DNA from: Nemania diffusa
Lineage: Eukaryota; Ascomycota; Sordariomycetes; Xylariales; Xylariaceae
Reading direction: 5' to 3'
Length of the DNA stretch: 64,000 nt
Assembly (NCBI GenBank): GCA_038501195.1
Contig: JBBPUQ010000008.1
Coordinates: 1,530,001-1,594,000 of the forward strand
A program made the position numbers and the translations under genes. Below, one piece after another: positions 26,068 to 38,097 of the stretch (the first letter of the stretch is position 1; every line of letters begins with the position of its first letter). The notes below the pieces were generated by a model, which made no database searches, was not told where the DNA came from, and saw only the letters and a program-made list of their open reading frames with translations.

Positions 26068-26849
26068 ATGATGGCATCGGGGATGAACAACTATGCTGGC
26101 GCGAGCATGAACGAGTACGCCGGCGCAGGCATGCACGGCGCGTCGTCGATGCGTCCCGGGCCCTCGCGCCCAGGCACGCGCTTCAACGCCGCGGTGCGGA
26201 ATCCTGAGCCCGCAGAGCCGTGGGATCAGATAAGCGACGAGCATAGAAGCGAGATCAACGACTGCGTAAGTGGCCAGCCGTCCTCATTGGCAGCAACACC
26301 CCAACCGTCACTGCGAGATGTGAACGACGAGGAAAGAGATAAGAAGAGAGAACTAACCGCGCTGCGCGACCCGTGTAGTTCCACCTATTCGACATGAACA
26401 AGGACGACCAGCTCGACTTCTCCGAGTTCCGCTACGCGCTCCAGGCCCTCGGCTTCAGCAACCTGTCGCGTCCCGAACTGATCACAGCCTTCAAATCAGT
26501 AGCACACCCTAAACCCAACTGGACGCCGCTGCCGTCCATGCCTGGCCAACCCCAACCGGCCGCCACCCCGAGCGTCGTGGACTTGAGGCTGTCGCGCGAG
26601 GGGTTCCAGAGCATCGCCGCCAGGCACATCGCCGCGCGGGACCCGCGCGAGGAGCTGCTTAAGACGTTTATGCTGTTCGACAAGGGCAACAAAGGCATGA
26701 TCAACATCGACGATCTGCGCACCGTCGTCAAGGAGCTCAACGAGGATGTGCCGGAGAACGAGATCCGTAGTATGATCGAGCAATTCGACGTCGAAGGGAA
26801 GGGGGGCGTAAGTCGCGAAGAGTTTGTAGGCATCTTCCTCGACAGGTGA
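26068..26849 (+). CDS. CDC31: Centrin (caltractin), Cdc31-type EF-hand protein
   Basis: Calcium-binding protein of the spindle pole body and also a partner of nuclear-pore export and repair complexes in yeast (family knowledge). Exons 26068-26265 and 26379-26849 give 222 residues. The 113-nt intron has donor GTAAGT and branch sequence CTAAC. The first ~66 residues are a low-complexity Ala/Met/Pro/Gly tail. EF-hand 1 has the loop DMNKDDQLDFSE (71-82) with all calcium ligands. A linker of about 80 residues follows, in which EF-hand 2 is not recognisable. The centrin-typical ARDPREELLKTFMLFD leads into loop 3 (167-178) and loop 4 (203-214), both with degenerate ligands. The start could be either of two adjacent ATGs. 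Only EF-hand 1 looks able to bind calcium well. Calmodulin is unlikely given the ARDPREE signature. Confidence 0.87.
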
Positions 26850-27995
26850 CCCAGGACTACCTAAGAGCGAAAAGAGTAGCGAAATAAGTGCTCCTCGGCC
26901 GGCGTTTCTGTTGAAACATAAAGTTCAGTCTCAGTGGGACCTCAGCCCCCAAGCGATTAAGAGGCATGCCGAGGAGAAGGAAGAAGTGAGAGGCTCGGAA
27001 GAGCCAGAGGGGTCACTCACATCCTCAAAGAAACGCCAGCTATATGGATGGTCTCGCCTCCGCGAACACCGGGGTGCGTTGAGGACGCTGCGCCAAGCTG
27101 GGCCTGCTTCGCGTGCATCCCGCCTGGGAAACACTGGTGCTCGCTTTCCTCCGCCGCCGTGCTCGAGCTCGCCAAGAAGAATCCTTCATTCAGTCGAGAA
27201 GTGAATAAATAGTTTGAATCATTTATCTCAATTGAACGACACGGCTGTCCTCAGCGGAGAAAAAAAACTAGCCCGGGCCAAGTAGAACGAAGGACTGACG
27301 AGGCGAGAGTTAGAGAGCGAGAGGGCACAGAAGAGAAGAGCAGCTATAGCCAAAAGACATTCAATGTTGTATATACATCCCCCTTTTGCGTATACTACCT
27401 AATACTATAATCAAATAGGAGCTAAAATAAAGCTTCTGCTATGTCTAAACACCACCTCATCAGCCCGTATTAGTTGCACAAGTGGGTTGCCCGGCTAGCC
27501 ATGGTGGTCATGTGAACAATAACGGTTAGAATTTTTTTGTGCCACGAGCCTTGTCTTCTCCAGCTTCCGTCTATGGAACTTTACAACACGAAGTAGAACG
27601 AGCGGCAAAGGAGATCTCCCTAGCCTGAACGTAAATGTGGATTGGTTATCGTGCTGCCTACTATACAAACCCGCATCCTCTGTCTGTACATACCTCCACC
27701 TCCTTCAGGGTCTTGCTGCCACTCCGCAGTCTTTTTGTCTTCTACTAACACGAAGCCCCCACACGTTGCAAGTAGGTATCAATTGAAAACAAAACACGTC
27801 GAAGAACGGTTCGTCTGAGGATAGAATTCCTCCCAACAGTCCTGCCGCCGAAACGAACAAAAAAATTTGGGGATCGTAGACATCCAGGACGCATTCGACT
27901 AGCCACACCCAAGAGAAATCTCAGCGGGGCCAATAGGTAGTAGAAGGAGTCATTAACCGCGCCCGGTACATACTAGTTGTATGAACCCGAGAAGT
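26850..27995. other. Intergenic region between convergent genes
   Basis: It lies between the 3' ends of the centrin and epsin genes. No gene was recognised. Short unsupported frames occur around 26911-27204 and 27705-27933. It presumably holds the two 3' UTRs. Confidence 0.6.
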
Positions 27996-29922
27996 CTAAA
28001 ATTGTATAAGGTCTTGGCCCTGTTGGCTATTTTGTTGTTGCGGCCGGGCAGCGAACGGGTTGCTACCTCCCCCATAGCCGTTCATGCCCATCATCGCGGG
28101 GCCAGTAGCGGCTGGCATTTGGTGCTGGCCGTACCCTACTTGAGGCATACCTGTGTATTGGGTCCTTAGGAAAGGGTTGTTGCCGGTGGCCTCGGCAGTA
28201 AGTTTCTGCATACCCGAACCGGCCGAGTTTACGAATGTACCCGGTGCCGTATGCTGAGCTGGGATGCGTACATCGCCAGTATTGCCGAATGTGTCCATCC
28301 CTTCCCCGCTGGCGAGGAGAGCATTAAGCCGCTGCTCGTAGTCGTTCATCGGCCTCTGAGGTTGTTGTTGTTGATATTGTGTGGGGGATTGGAATGTAGG
28401 CTGGGGAGGGGGTGTGTAGGTTTGAAGCGTCTTCTGCTCAGGAAGACTCTGGAGGGTATTGAGAGTTGGCATAGATGGAACTTTGGCAGTCTGTGGTCGC
28501 GCGAAGGTTGAAGCGAAAGGATTGTTCGAGCCGGTTGGCGTCGGCTGTATTGGGGACTGGACACCGAGGTGAGTATTACTATTGCTTGCCCAGGGATTGT
28601 TGCTCCCTGCTTGGGTAACTGGTTCTGGGGATGAAGTCGGTTGCGGTTGGAACGCTTGCTGCGCGTAGGGATTGTATCCGGTTGGTTGCATCTGGAAAGG
28701 CTGAGGTTGAGGCTGCGACTGAGGCTGCGACTGAGTTTGATTCTGCTGACTATAAGGATCATACACACCAGTCGGCTGTTGTGCAAAGCCATTCGGGTAG
28801 CCATTGTTATTCGGGTAGCCATTATTGTTGGGGTATCCAGTATAATTATTGTTGACAAATGCTGTCTGCTGTGGCTGCACAAATTGGCTTTGGTCGATCG
28901 GGTTTCCTAGCCAATCGACATTATTGCCCTGCTGGTAACCCATGTTTAGGCCAGTCGGTTGAGGCTGAGAAGTCGGGGCAGAATCAATAAGGTCAAAAGG
29001 TGAGGAGGTGTTATTTTCCTCTTCTCGTTTCCGACGGTCGTCCTCCTCCCTGCTGAGTTTAATGGCCTTTGCCAGATCGTCATCATCCTCACCACCACCA
29101 CTGGATTGACGACCTTCGCGTTTCCTCCTATCCTCCTCTTCTTGGTATTTGCTCGCCTCGATCGCTAGTTGAATCTCGGCATCTTCTTGGTCGCTATACC
29201 GTCGGGCGGGACGCTGCTGTCGCTGGCTGCCCCCGGGGGGGGCGGTGACCGGGCCGCCGAACTCTTCGATACCGGTGACACGATTCTTCCACGATCTCCT
29301 GTCGATTCGCTCGGCACGCAGCCGTTCTTCGTCGAGAATCAAAGCCGTAAGCTCCTTTGCCGCAACACGGACTACTGTTGTTAGTATGTGACACATTCTA
29401 ATCGTAGCGAAAGGCACCCACCATTTTGACCTACGTCCCTACCCTCTTCGTCGATATAGACGAACTCCCGCAATGTCTTGATAATGAAAAGGTTTTTTCG
29501 GGCCCAAGTTACAACTAATTCGGACCCCTCATGTAGACAGTAGTCGACAACCTTGAGGGCCTTCAGGACGTGTCTCCAGTTCTTGCCTTTGTCGTTTAGT
29601 CGCTTGTCGAGCATATCCACTATGTCGTAGAACTCATTCGATCTGTGAGATGGTTAGACCAACCGGGGGGAACACTGGGTACAAGGTGTCATGACAACAT
29701 ACGAATTGTACGTCATCTGAGCAAGCTCGCTCATCTGAGTGCCGGTCGGGCCCCATGGGTCATTACTTGTCGCTACGGACATACATCATTAGCACACGCC
29801 GCGTCCGTGACTTAAGATGATGGCCAATAAGTGGCGCGGACGAACAAACCTTCGCGAACTTTGACCTGGCACGTGGAATACCCTTTGGTGACATTTTTGA
29901 CGCTTCTCATTACCTTCGACAT
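27996..29922 (-). CDS. ENT1: Epsin, ENTH-domain endocytic adaptor
   Basis: Clathrin adaptor that binds PI(4,5)P2 and ubiquitinated cargo at endocytic sites. Four exons on the minus strand: 29922-29850, 29772-29703, 29642-29422 and 29371-27996, giving 579 residues. The start MSKVMRSVKNVTKGYS and the following ATSNDPWGPTGTQMSELAQ are hallmark ENTH sequence, and the domain runs to about residue 150. Two ubiquitin-interacting motifs follow (DAEIQLAIEASKYQ near 184-197, and DDLAKAIKLSREED near 216-230). The rest is Gln/Pro/Asn-rich with three NPF motifs for EH-domain partners, and the C terminus DLIQF resembles a clathrin box. The last intron is only 50 nt but has an ideal branch (ACTAAC); the acceptor at 29372 was chosen because it restores the conserved GQNVRVAAKEL. 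The paralogue name ENT1 versus ENT2 is not distinguishable. Confidence 0.92.
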
Positions 29923-31773
29923 CGTGTCGGTGTTGACTGTGGAGGACGACGAAAGGGGTATAACAAGGGACTAGGATGTGCACGGTCGCACGTCGTCGGG
30001 CGTATAAACACAGGGGTGGTAGTAATGCGATGGCCGAGGAATCGGTGGGTTGGCGCGATTGAATGCGCAATCCACTGAGGTGGATTAGGTCCGTGGTTGA
30101 GAGACGGTGGTCGGGCGCAGTGGTGGTGATCAGGCGATAGGATCGTGGTTTCGATACGTATAATGTTGCAGTTTGACTAGATTAGATGGGATCGGATTGG
30201 ATCGGAACAGAACTCTTCGAGGGAGACACTATCGGCTGGTTGAGTGCGACACGGCGTGGATTCTAGTATTCTCTCGCTATTAGAAAATGGCGGGACAATC
30301 ATGGATGTGTCAATGAGCAAATGAATGAAGAACTGAGTCGATGAATGATGGTGATGAGGTTGGGAGGGGAGCCAGCCGAGCGCCAAGCTACCTTTTGGTA
30401 GGGACCTGGAGCGACTCAACGTAATGCTGGGCTTGGCAGATGGATTCGGCGCCAGATTTGGAATAGCGCGATTCGCCCGTAATCGTCTTCCGCTGCGCTG
30501 CTCGGTTGCCTACTCTGTATGCGGGTTGCGTATCTTGCCAACTAACCTTCATGCGAGTCGGAATGTAAAGACCTATAGCCAAACCATCTCTCGAAGCCTG
30601 GTAGGTGGCGGGTAGGTAAGGTACTTAGTATATGATATTCTGAGAGGTCAGCGAGTTAACTATTTATGAAAGTAGGTAGGTAGCGAATAAAGAGGCGCCA
30701 CAACTGGCTTGGCACAGGAAGGGAAAGTGACGCGAATTGTTCTTTGCCGGGCATTCATCCCGTAAGGTATGTACAGCTATAGTGGGTACGTAAAGTAGGT
30801 AATATGCATTGTAGGTTTAAGTAGGTGCGTTTGGTAGTGCATTAGGCTGCCTGGAGGAAGGCATTGTGCTGGCTAACTTACGGTATCAAACTTACTGTAA
30901 GCCTACCTAACCTATAACAAGTAGGTAAACTTTTGAACAAATTTTCAAAGGTCAACCAACGTTTTACCACGTTAAATACTAAATAAACAAGTATTTTAAT
31001 GGATTGTATTATCTACCTAACCTACCTAGGTAAGTACCTACATATGTAAAGTAAAAAAGAATACCCAAGTACATACCTAGGTCCTCAGATAACGTACCTA
31101 GGATATCTGTAGTGCATGTTTCGTAAGTACATCGAAGGTAGAATGTCGCCTACTATGTACCTGTAGTACACATAGGCACGTATAGGATTTATCTAGGCTC
31201 TAGGCAGGTTTCTTCCAAGCTACTAACAGGCCAATAGCAAGTGTTTAATTACGCGTAGCGGTACGTGAAGTGGCCAAGTCCTTCAACGACGCGCAAGCAC
31301 AATGTACAAGACTATCGGACACTCAGATACCTCTCACTAATCATCACATGTGCGATTTTCGGGTTCACAATTTGTATTGAACTGCCCCTCTAACCTGCCA
31401 TTGGGCTGGTTTGTTGATGACGCTCTTGCATGTTTTTGTAGCACATGATGTATCACCTGTGGTCAGAAAGCTCCCTTAATGAGTTGTCATCATCTATTAA
31501 ATTTCTCTCCCCTCTCACACAAACACACGCTAGTACAGGGATACGATATATAATGACTTGGGGTAAGCACAATAGACTGTCAAATGAAAGCCAAGGTCTC
31601 ACAGCTGAGGCATGTGTAACAAGTGATTGTTTAGTTTTCGTAATTGACTTAAACGATGCTTTCCATAAATGCCTATATATAACTACATCTTGCTCGTGGT
31701 CGCTGAACTTGGAACGCCGGGCTAAGTAACAATACATACTACAATATCGTGAATAGAAAGCTGAAACTCCTAG
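29923..31773. other. Long intergenic region, epsin promoter side
   Basis: About 1.85 kb with no supported gene. It is rich in TAGGTA/TACCTA words, most densely at 30600-30680 and 30760-31200, with palindromic ACCTACCTAGGTAAGTACCT at about 31018-31037. A 94-codon frame exists on each strand at 31445-31737, but neither shows family features. Confidence 0.6.
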
Positions 31774-32987
31774 TTACGTTCTCGCGGGAGCCTCGTCCTT
31801 TGGCTCGACCTCCATCATATCCAACCACTCGAGGGCGAAGGCGGTTACGATGCGCGCCCAGTCGCGGACTGTGGGCATGTCGAGATGCGCACCATCGTCA
31901 TTCATGGTATGCCAAACCGCCGGGAATGGCGTCGCGATTAAGTGCAGTATCGGTACGCCACGTCGCATAAAGGGGATATGATCGTCCTCAACAAAACCGC
32001 GACCAAAGGTCGACATTTGCTTCTCGCTATCAGGTAGAAATGGCGCCCTCGGGCTAGACTCAAGTAAATTGAGTTGCCGCATCCGTTGCTCGATGTTGGC
32101 CATGGCGCGGTATGCCCAGTGAGTTGGCAGGAAAGGCGATGGTACAGTAGGGTTTGCAGACCCGAGCAGGTCCAGGAGTACAAACATGCTGATCTGGTCT
32201 AGTGGGTTCTTGTAGAACGAGGTAGCTGGGTGTTGGGAAGATTCCCAGTGTTCAGCGAGAGCCCTACGTTTGTCGTTAGTTGGGTCTTCTGTAGTTTAAT
32301 GACCTTGCTTGGGGAAGATGGAAAGACAAGCATAACTATGAGAGGGTGTATGCCATACCTAGCTCCGTAAAGCGAATCTGTTTCTGTCCACTGTAAAAAC
32401 GCCTCTTCTCCGTCCAGCAATAGGATCTGGACGCCCATATCCATGGGCACAGTGCCGCCCTCGCCTAGCGCGTTCATCTCATCATGCATCTGTGTAACGA
32501 AGCGGTCGATACTGCGAGCTACATGCATCAGGATCGCACATGGCACTGCGCTATCGGTAGCGCCAATGAAGCCCGTAGGCGTGATTTTGCTGTCATAATG
32601 GGCAACTAACGTGAGCAGGTTGCTCTGCCCCGTCTGAACCCAAGGCGGCTCGCGCTTGAACAACAGGTTCTGAAATGGGATTTCGCGATCCCCAGTCACG
32701 GGCGTCTTTCCCGTCGAGTTGGACCACTCGATACTCCAGCTCGGGAGCTCAGCGCGGAAAAAGTTGACGAAGTGCTCCTGAGCGGCGACCTGGCCCGGCG
32801 TTCCGGGCACCCGTGGAATTAGGATCGGCGCCAGCAGCTTGCCGTTATCAATGTCGAAGTCATCGCCGCCAGACGGCACAAGTTTTAGAAAATTGTCTGA
32901 GAGCGCAGTGTACGCAAGCGCAGGCGAAGTAAGCCACGACACGAGCACAAGCGGCTGCAAGAGTAGTGAAATGCGCGCCAGGAACAT
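31774..32987 (-). CDS. Glutaminyl-peptide cyclotransferase-like secreted M28 protein
   Basis: Zinc-dependent aminoacyltransferase of the M28 fold that would convert N-terminal Gln to pyroglutamate on secretory proteins. Exons 32987-32359 and 32263-31774 give 372 residues. The 95-nt intron has donor GTATGG, branch CTAAC and acceptor GTAG. A hydrophobic signal peptide covers about residues 1-25. Zinc and catalytic residues match animal glutaminyl cyclase: Asp145 in GATDSAV, Glu194/Glu195 in LDGEEAF and His328 in VWHTMND, plus the signature DSLYGAR and EDDHIPFMRRGVP. Length is near the family norm. An aminopeptidase role is the main alternative, but the DGEEAF-W and VWHTMNDD context favours cyclase. 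It lies tandem with, and downstream of, the SAS3-like gene. Confidence 0.9.
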
Positions 32988-33739
32988 GATTACATTCTTG
33001 GCTGTGAACTGGTGTGAGATTATCGTTTGTAATGGCCGAAGACAAAAAGCGCGCCGTACTACCCTTTTACATACCGCTACCTCAATCCCAAGAAGACATT
33101 CATAGCGTACTGACAGTTACAAAATCGAGAAGAAGACCAACGGAATGCAATGGGGTTTGATTGTTGTGAATATGGTTGGAGAGAGAGGACACAGAAGCAG
33201 AAGTAGAAGCCTCCAACAGATCGATCTGGACAGTATTCTATACCGTAGGCATCTACCGGGTATCTACCTAAGATACAGTACCTAAGTGCGCACCATACAA
33301 AAGGTTGCGTTTTAGCGCGTTGCAAGGCTGAAACGGAGAGCTTAGGGGCTAGCTAGCGCAGGGTTTCATATATTGCAGGGTGCCCTTTGCTGCTAGGTAC
33401 CTTACCTAGGTAGGCTACCTAAGGTAGCTTGAAAATTGTCCCCAAGTCGGTACCTATAGTCACAATTGCATACACGCTGCCAGTATCGAGGTATGAGTAC
33501 CTACGTTAGGAAGTATGTGGAAGTATCATATAATTAATTACTCGCACGCCGCCAATCCGAAGGCATCATACAATTGGATTTGCTCTAGGTATCTCATGTA
33601 GTCGCCAGCAGACCTTTAACGCCAAAGCTCTCTCGAGCAGACCAGAAATTACAGACCCTATCTTCTACGCCCCGTGCACTTGCCAATGTCCCCCTAACTA
33701 TTATACATCAAGTCTACAAATCAGTGTATAATCGCACCA
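32988..33739. other. Intergenic region between SAS3-like and cyclotransferase genes
   Basis: About 750 bp with no gene. A dense TAGGTA/TACCTA patch lies at 33240-33510 (for example TACCTTACCTAGGTAGGCTA). It holds the promoter of the cyclotransferase gene and the 3' end of the acetyltransferase gene. Confidence 0.6.
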
Positions 33740-36700
33740 TCATTGTTCTTCCTCGCCGGGGGCGTCTACTTCTTCGTAGTCTTCGGTCTGGTCCATTATT
33801 ATGTCCTCAGCACCAGCCGGGTCGTCGGACCTAGCGTTAGCCTTACTCCCAGTCGTACTAGAGGCGCTTGACTGGACAGCACTCTCAGTATGTGCCTCGT
33901 CACGCATGACCTCGAATATAGCCGATATTGTCTCTACTTGCTTGCCCTTCTTCACCTGGGTCTCGTCGACTTGCACTTGAACTGTGTCGTGCATCTCGTT
34001 CTCTTCATCAGGATCAGCGCCAACCACCAGCTCCAGCTTCTGCTTTTGCTTCTCAATCCAAGCAGGGGGTAGACCAGGACCACTATCGGCGTTACCATAG
34101 TCGCTCTTCTTCGTTCCTTTAGGCCATCGCCCCGGGCCTCTCCCAGTACCACCAGTTTTACGCTTGGTCGTGCTAGTTTTCCTTTGCGTTGACTTGCGTA
34201 CACTGCCGCCCGTTGATCGGCGTGCACGAGGTCGAGATCGCGGTTGTGCCGGTGTCCGGATCGTAGACGAAGCACGTGGTAATGTTGCCGGTCTTGCAAT
34301 GCTAGAGCCAGCACGAGACATACCCGGACGTTTATTGATAGGTGGGAATACTTGGAATCGAGTCACTGGGATGTTTTCGTAGTGTCGTTGCCAGTCACGT
34401 TCGTCGTCCTTAACGCTGTCTGCTGATGCCTGGCCCTCGTCTTGCTCAGACGGGCGGAGACTATCCGCATTCTCTCTGGCGATGCCGTTAGGTCTTGCGT
34501 GCGTGAAAGATTCCGTAGCTATAATGTCGTTGGGCTCTGTTGATTCGAGCACAGCTGGCTCACTGAATAACGGTCTCTTCTGATCCGGGCTGCTGGTGAC
34601 TTCAAATTCATCGGTTATAACCGCGGTATTAGTGTTGACCTCAATCCGTTTCATTTCCTCGTCTTCTTCACGGGGAGCAATGGCATTGAGGGCCGGGCCT
34701 AGCTCAAAGTTGGTTGCGTTACCCCGGCCCATGATATAGGGCGTCCAGGTTAACGCCTGGGTGTGAAGTTTGACATAGCGCTTAGCCTCCCACTTTGAGA
34801 CCTCCTTGTGACAATAAGGCAAATCCACGCGGAAGGCATAGATGTGAGTGAGAGGGTCTCTCACAAGGAATCGCAGTGCCTCGAGCGCGGAGACCACGTC
34901 GTCTGGGGTCATACCTGTGTCGTCAGATATTTGCCTGATGCTGATACCCCTCTTCTCAACCTTGTCCTCAGGAACATGCTCGATCAAATACTTGCAAAGT
35001 ACTAGCCTCCAATAATTTCGGTATGAAACTAGACCCATATCTGACAGAGGCTTTTCAGGTGAACCGCTCTTCTCTTCCACTCTAGTCAGTAGATAGGAGA
35101 AGTCAATGAGAAGATGGCCGTATCCCTTGCGCTGATGAATAGGCAATGTAAGAATACAACTAACATTGTTCTGACTACTTGCCCGTTTTTCCTTAGAGAA
35201 ATATCCGACGAAATGATAGCCAAGATCGTCGTACTCGCACAAAACATAGAATAAGAATGGCTCGACGTCGTAGTATAGCGTTTTAGAGCCTAAAAAGAGT
35301 TTGGCGAGTAGACAGAGGTTTTGGCAATAGACCGGATTCTTCCTCCCGTCTACCTCGAAGAACGAGATAGAGCCATGCCGGTAGATTTCGTCACCGGGTG
35401 GATGTTTGGCAGGGCATTTAAGCTTATGTCGCCAGGCCACATAATCGGAGTTCATGTACTTTAAGCAGAATTCGCAAATATACAGCACACGATTGCGGCT
35501 GTATTCTTCAGGATAAGGTGCTGCATACCAGGTGTCAATTTCCCACCCGCCAAATTCGATGCACTCGATCTGGCTCACAGGGCCGGATGCTTTCTTTGAC
35601 CTTTTTGTAGGCACTTCTGTTTCAGCTTGCATGGTAAGGAGTCTGTTTCTCCATTCTTCTTCCGCTTTCTGCTTTGCCTCGTCAAATCTCCGTCGGTCGT
35701 CCTTTGTAGGTAGAGTTTTGGTAGTATCCGCTTGTTCTTCTGTCAAGATGCCACCGTATGGCTTTCCTCTAAGTTCATCTGTTTCCTTGTCATAAAACGA
35801 ATAAAATGGCTGCGAAAAACTAGAAGCGAAGAAAGGAGCCATGGTCGAGGGTTCAGTAGCCGAAGCAACAGCAGCAGTGCTTCGTGATGTTGCTGTCCGG
35901 GACGACTGTGAGGTCGTCGTGCGGCCACCAGAGCGCTTCTTAATTGAAGATTTCGGGTTTTGTAAAATCTGGCCCAGGTCGGTAGTATTCACTCGCATCT
36001 TGAGCACAAGACTCGAGCGTGTCTTCTTGACGATTGAACAGGGTGTAGAGTTGGAAACTTTTAATCTAAGTGACCGCGCAGAGCGAGGGCGAGTTAAAGT
36101 TTCCCCGCTGTTAGCTTGCTCAAGTGTTGCATCGTCATAGGCAGAGCCGTCAGGAGTATTCCTTCGCCGTTTCCGTAGTGATATAGCATCCTCCTCTGCC
36201 TCTGCAGAGGACGTTTTTCTCTTCCTTAGCACTCGCGAGCCATCCATAGGGTCTTCATCAAGTACTAATTGGTTGAACATTGAATGCGAGTCAGGCTTGT
36301 TCAAGCCCCGCTGTGGAGGGAGTAAGTCTCGAGCAATCTGAGGTGCTGATGCTCGCCTTGCAGACGAAGGAGACAGATCTCCCTCGATTTCTTCAGGGTC
36401 ATTCATATCCACATCGCCTTCAGCATCCATATTCTCATTGGGTGTAACCGCTTCTGAATCAGAATTAGATTCCTCGTTATCATGAAGCGGAGGATCAGCG
36501 GCGTCAAATTCTTCGTCTACATCGTCATCCTCTTCCTCATTTTCAACTGGTTCATCTGACTCCGCTCCGGATTCTCTATCACTGAAAGCGGAATCAGAGT
36601 CTTCAGATGGCTCACTCTCACTGTCTTCGTCATCGGTTTCACCTGGTTTAATTTTCACGGCTCCGACTCCCTCGGCCTCGTCTTCTTCCTCGTCATCCTC

Positions 36701-37171
36701 TAGGTCATCCTCGACTTGTTCTTCATCTTCTTCACTAGAATCACCATCTTCTCCGGTGTAGGGTTTCGGCTGAAGCGCTTCTTCTTCCTCGTCCTCCTCG
36801 CCTTCGGCATCAATATCAAAGGCTCCGCCATCATCATGAATGTCTTCGTCTTCGTCTTCGCTCTCAGACTCGTCATCTTCATGATCGGCATCTTCGTCAT
36901 TAGTTTGGTCTCCTTCTAGCTCATCTTGCTTGTTTGTTTCATGACTAAGATCCTGATGTGTCTCTATGTCCACATCAGCGTCATTTTCTTCGTCATCCTC
37001 GAGACCTTCCTCATGTTCTGCTAATTTAGGATTCGAGCTGGGATCCAAAGGGGTGTCATTGTTGACCATCGTAACGTCTTGCACAACGTCATCCTCTTCA
37101 AACTCAGCATCTTCTTCTGAGAGGACGACGCTCTGTTGTAATTCCTCCTCCATAAGTTGTGCATTCGCCAT
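33740..37171 (-). CDS. SAS3: MYST-family histone acetyltransferase, SAS3-like
   Basis: Catalytic subunit of a NuA3-type histone H3 acetyltransferase by family, acting in the nucleus. One uninterrupted frame of 1143 residues. Residues 1 to about 280 are extremely Asp/Glu-rich, followed by a basic Ser/Arg-rich stretch. The MYST domain is at about 533-815. It begins [16 protein letters not shown] and has a C2HC zinc finger (CEFCLKY...HKLKC), the catalytic Cys in [10 protein letters not shown], the acetyl-CoA loop QRKGYGHLL and the catalytic Glu in [11 protein letters not shown]. The tail has an AT-hook-like RGPGRWPKG and a second acidic segment. There is no chromodomain, which argues against ESA1, and the long acidic regions favour SAS3/MOZ-type. 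It starts divergently from the complex I subunit gene. No intron is needed. Confidence 0.9.
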   Translation of the reverse strand: MANAQLMEEELQQSVVLSEEDAEFEEDDVVQDVTMVNNDTPLDPSSNPKLAEHEEGLEDDEENDADVDIETHQDLSHETNKQDELEGDQTNDEDADHEDDESESEDEDEDIHDDGGAFDIDAEGEEDEEEEALQPKPYTGEDGDSSEEDEEQVEDDLEDDEEEDEAEGVGAVKIKPGETDDEDSESEPSEDSDSAFSDRESGAESDEPVENEEEDDDVDEEFDAADPPLHDNEESNSDSEAVTPNENMDAEGDVDMNDPEEIEGDLSPSSARRASAPQIARDLLPPQRGLNKPDSHSMFNQLVLDEDPMDGSRVLRKRKTSSAEAEEDAISLRKRRRNTPDGSAYDDATLEQANSGETLTRPRSARSLRLKVSNSTPCSIVKKTRSSLVLKMRVNTTDLGQILQNPKSSIKKRSGGRTTTSQSSRTATSRSTAAVASATEPSTMAPFFASSFSQPFYSFYDKETDELRGKPYGGILTEEQADTTKTLPTKDDRRRFDEAKQKAEEEWRNRLLTMQAETEVPTKRSKKASGPVSQIECIEFGGWEIDTWYAAPYPEEYSRNRVLYICEFCLKYMNSDYVAWRHKLKCPAKHPPGDEIYRHGSISFFEVDGRKNPVYCQNLCLLAKLFLGSKTLYYDVEPFLFYVLCEYDDLGYHFVGYFSKEKRASSQNNVSCILTLPIHQRKGYGHLLIDFSYLLTRVEEKSGSPEKPLSDMGLVSYRNYWRLVLCKYLIEHVPEDKVEKRGISIRQISDDTGMTPDDVVSALEALRFLVRDPLTHIYAFRVDLPYCHKEVSKWEAKRYVKLHTQALTWTPYIMGRGNATNFELGPALNAIAPREEDEEMKRIEVNTNTAVITDEFEVTSSPDQKRPLFSEPAVLESTEPNDIIATESFTHARPNGIARENADSLRPSEQDEGQASADSVKDDERDWQRHYENIPVTRFQVFPPINKRPGMSRAGSSIARPATLPRASSTIRTPAQPRSRPRARRSTGGSVRKSTQRKTSTTKRKTGGTGRGPGRWPKGTKKSDYGNADSGPGLPPAWIEKQKQKLELVVGADPDEENEMHDTVQVQVDETQVKKGKQVETISAIFEVMRDEAHTESAVQSSASSTTGSKANARSDDPAGAEDIIMDQTEDYEEVDAPGEEEQ

Positions 37172-38097
37172 TGTCGTGGCCTATTAACCCGTTGTAGATA
37201 TCTCATAAACAGTAGGGCGGTGGACCAAAGTCGTGCGATAGAGCGTGGAAACTATAGGGAACACAATTTCCACACCCTCCAACAACTTGCGCCAGCCGAC
37301 TTTACGTCATTCACGATGACGATCGCATGCCACACGAGACGTGACTAGGGTGGATCTGCAGCGCTGTAGCTCGAGTGCGGGAGTTTATGAGAGTGCGTCG
37401 TGTCGTTTTCGGGAGGGAGGCATCAGATTGCGTCGGTATTGACATTGAACTCTGTATGTGTAGCTTTAGAGCTAAAGGCGAGCGACGCGACTGTTCTGAG
37501 AATTAGAGATACTATTGCAAGACCTAGGTACGTGGTCTATGTTCGGGAAACGAATCGACGCGTCGTACGCCAGAGATAGCTGTCTAGAGTGCGTATAATA
37601 GTGCGAGGAGTGTTGGTGAAGATGATGGTGGTGGATAGCTTGGCAAGGGTAACTCGCGACGAGGCTCGTAAACTACCTACTGTACGTTGGAAGTGTGGAC
37701 TCCACAATCTAGGTAGGTACCGGCATGGTTAGGTAACCTAGGTTCCATGTTTAGGTACAGAGTAAATATGGGCCGTTAGGGATGTACTTAGGTACCTACC
37801 TAGCCTAACCACTCCATGAGAGCTTTGACCACTCGGTTCTTTGGGTCTCAATTGGCTTACTATGATTGGTTTCCAATTGACCTCACTTCCGCTACGCATA
37901 GGTACTGCGTAGCTACACTGTACAAGAAGCAGGTATACCGAGCTCCTCCTGCTTCAACAGAATCCATACCAACGCTGCTCCTCAACTCGGCTGGCCGAAC
38001 GACAGAACGTAAGCGTAAGCCTGACACTAGCTAATCCCTCTACTAATTCTCCCTTGTCGCTAACGGTCACCTCCAGCGCCGACTGCCATCGATCACG
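37172..38097. other. Divergent promoter region (SAS3-like / complex I subunit)
   Basis: 926 bp between two divergent starts. TAGGTA/TACCTA words cluster at 37700-37805 (for example CTAGGTAGGTACCGG and TAGGTACCTACCTAGCCTA). No other gene was recognised. Confidence 0.6.
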
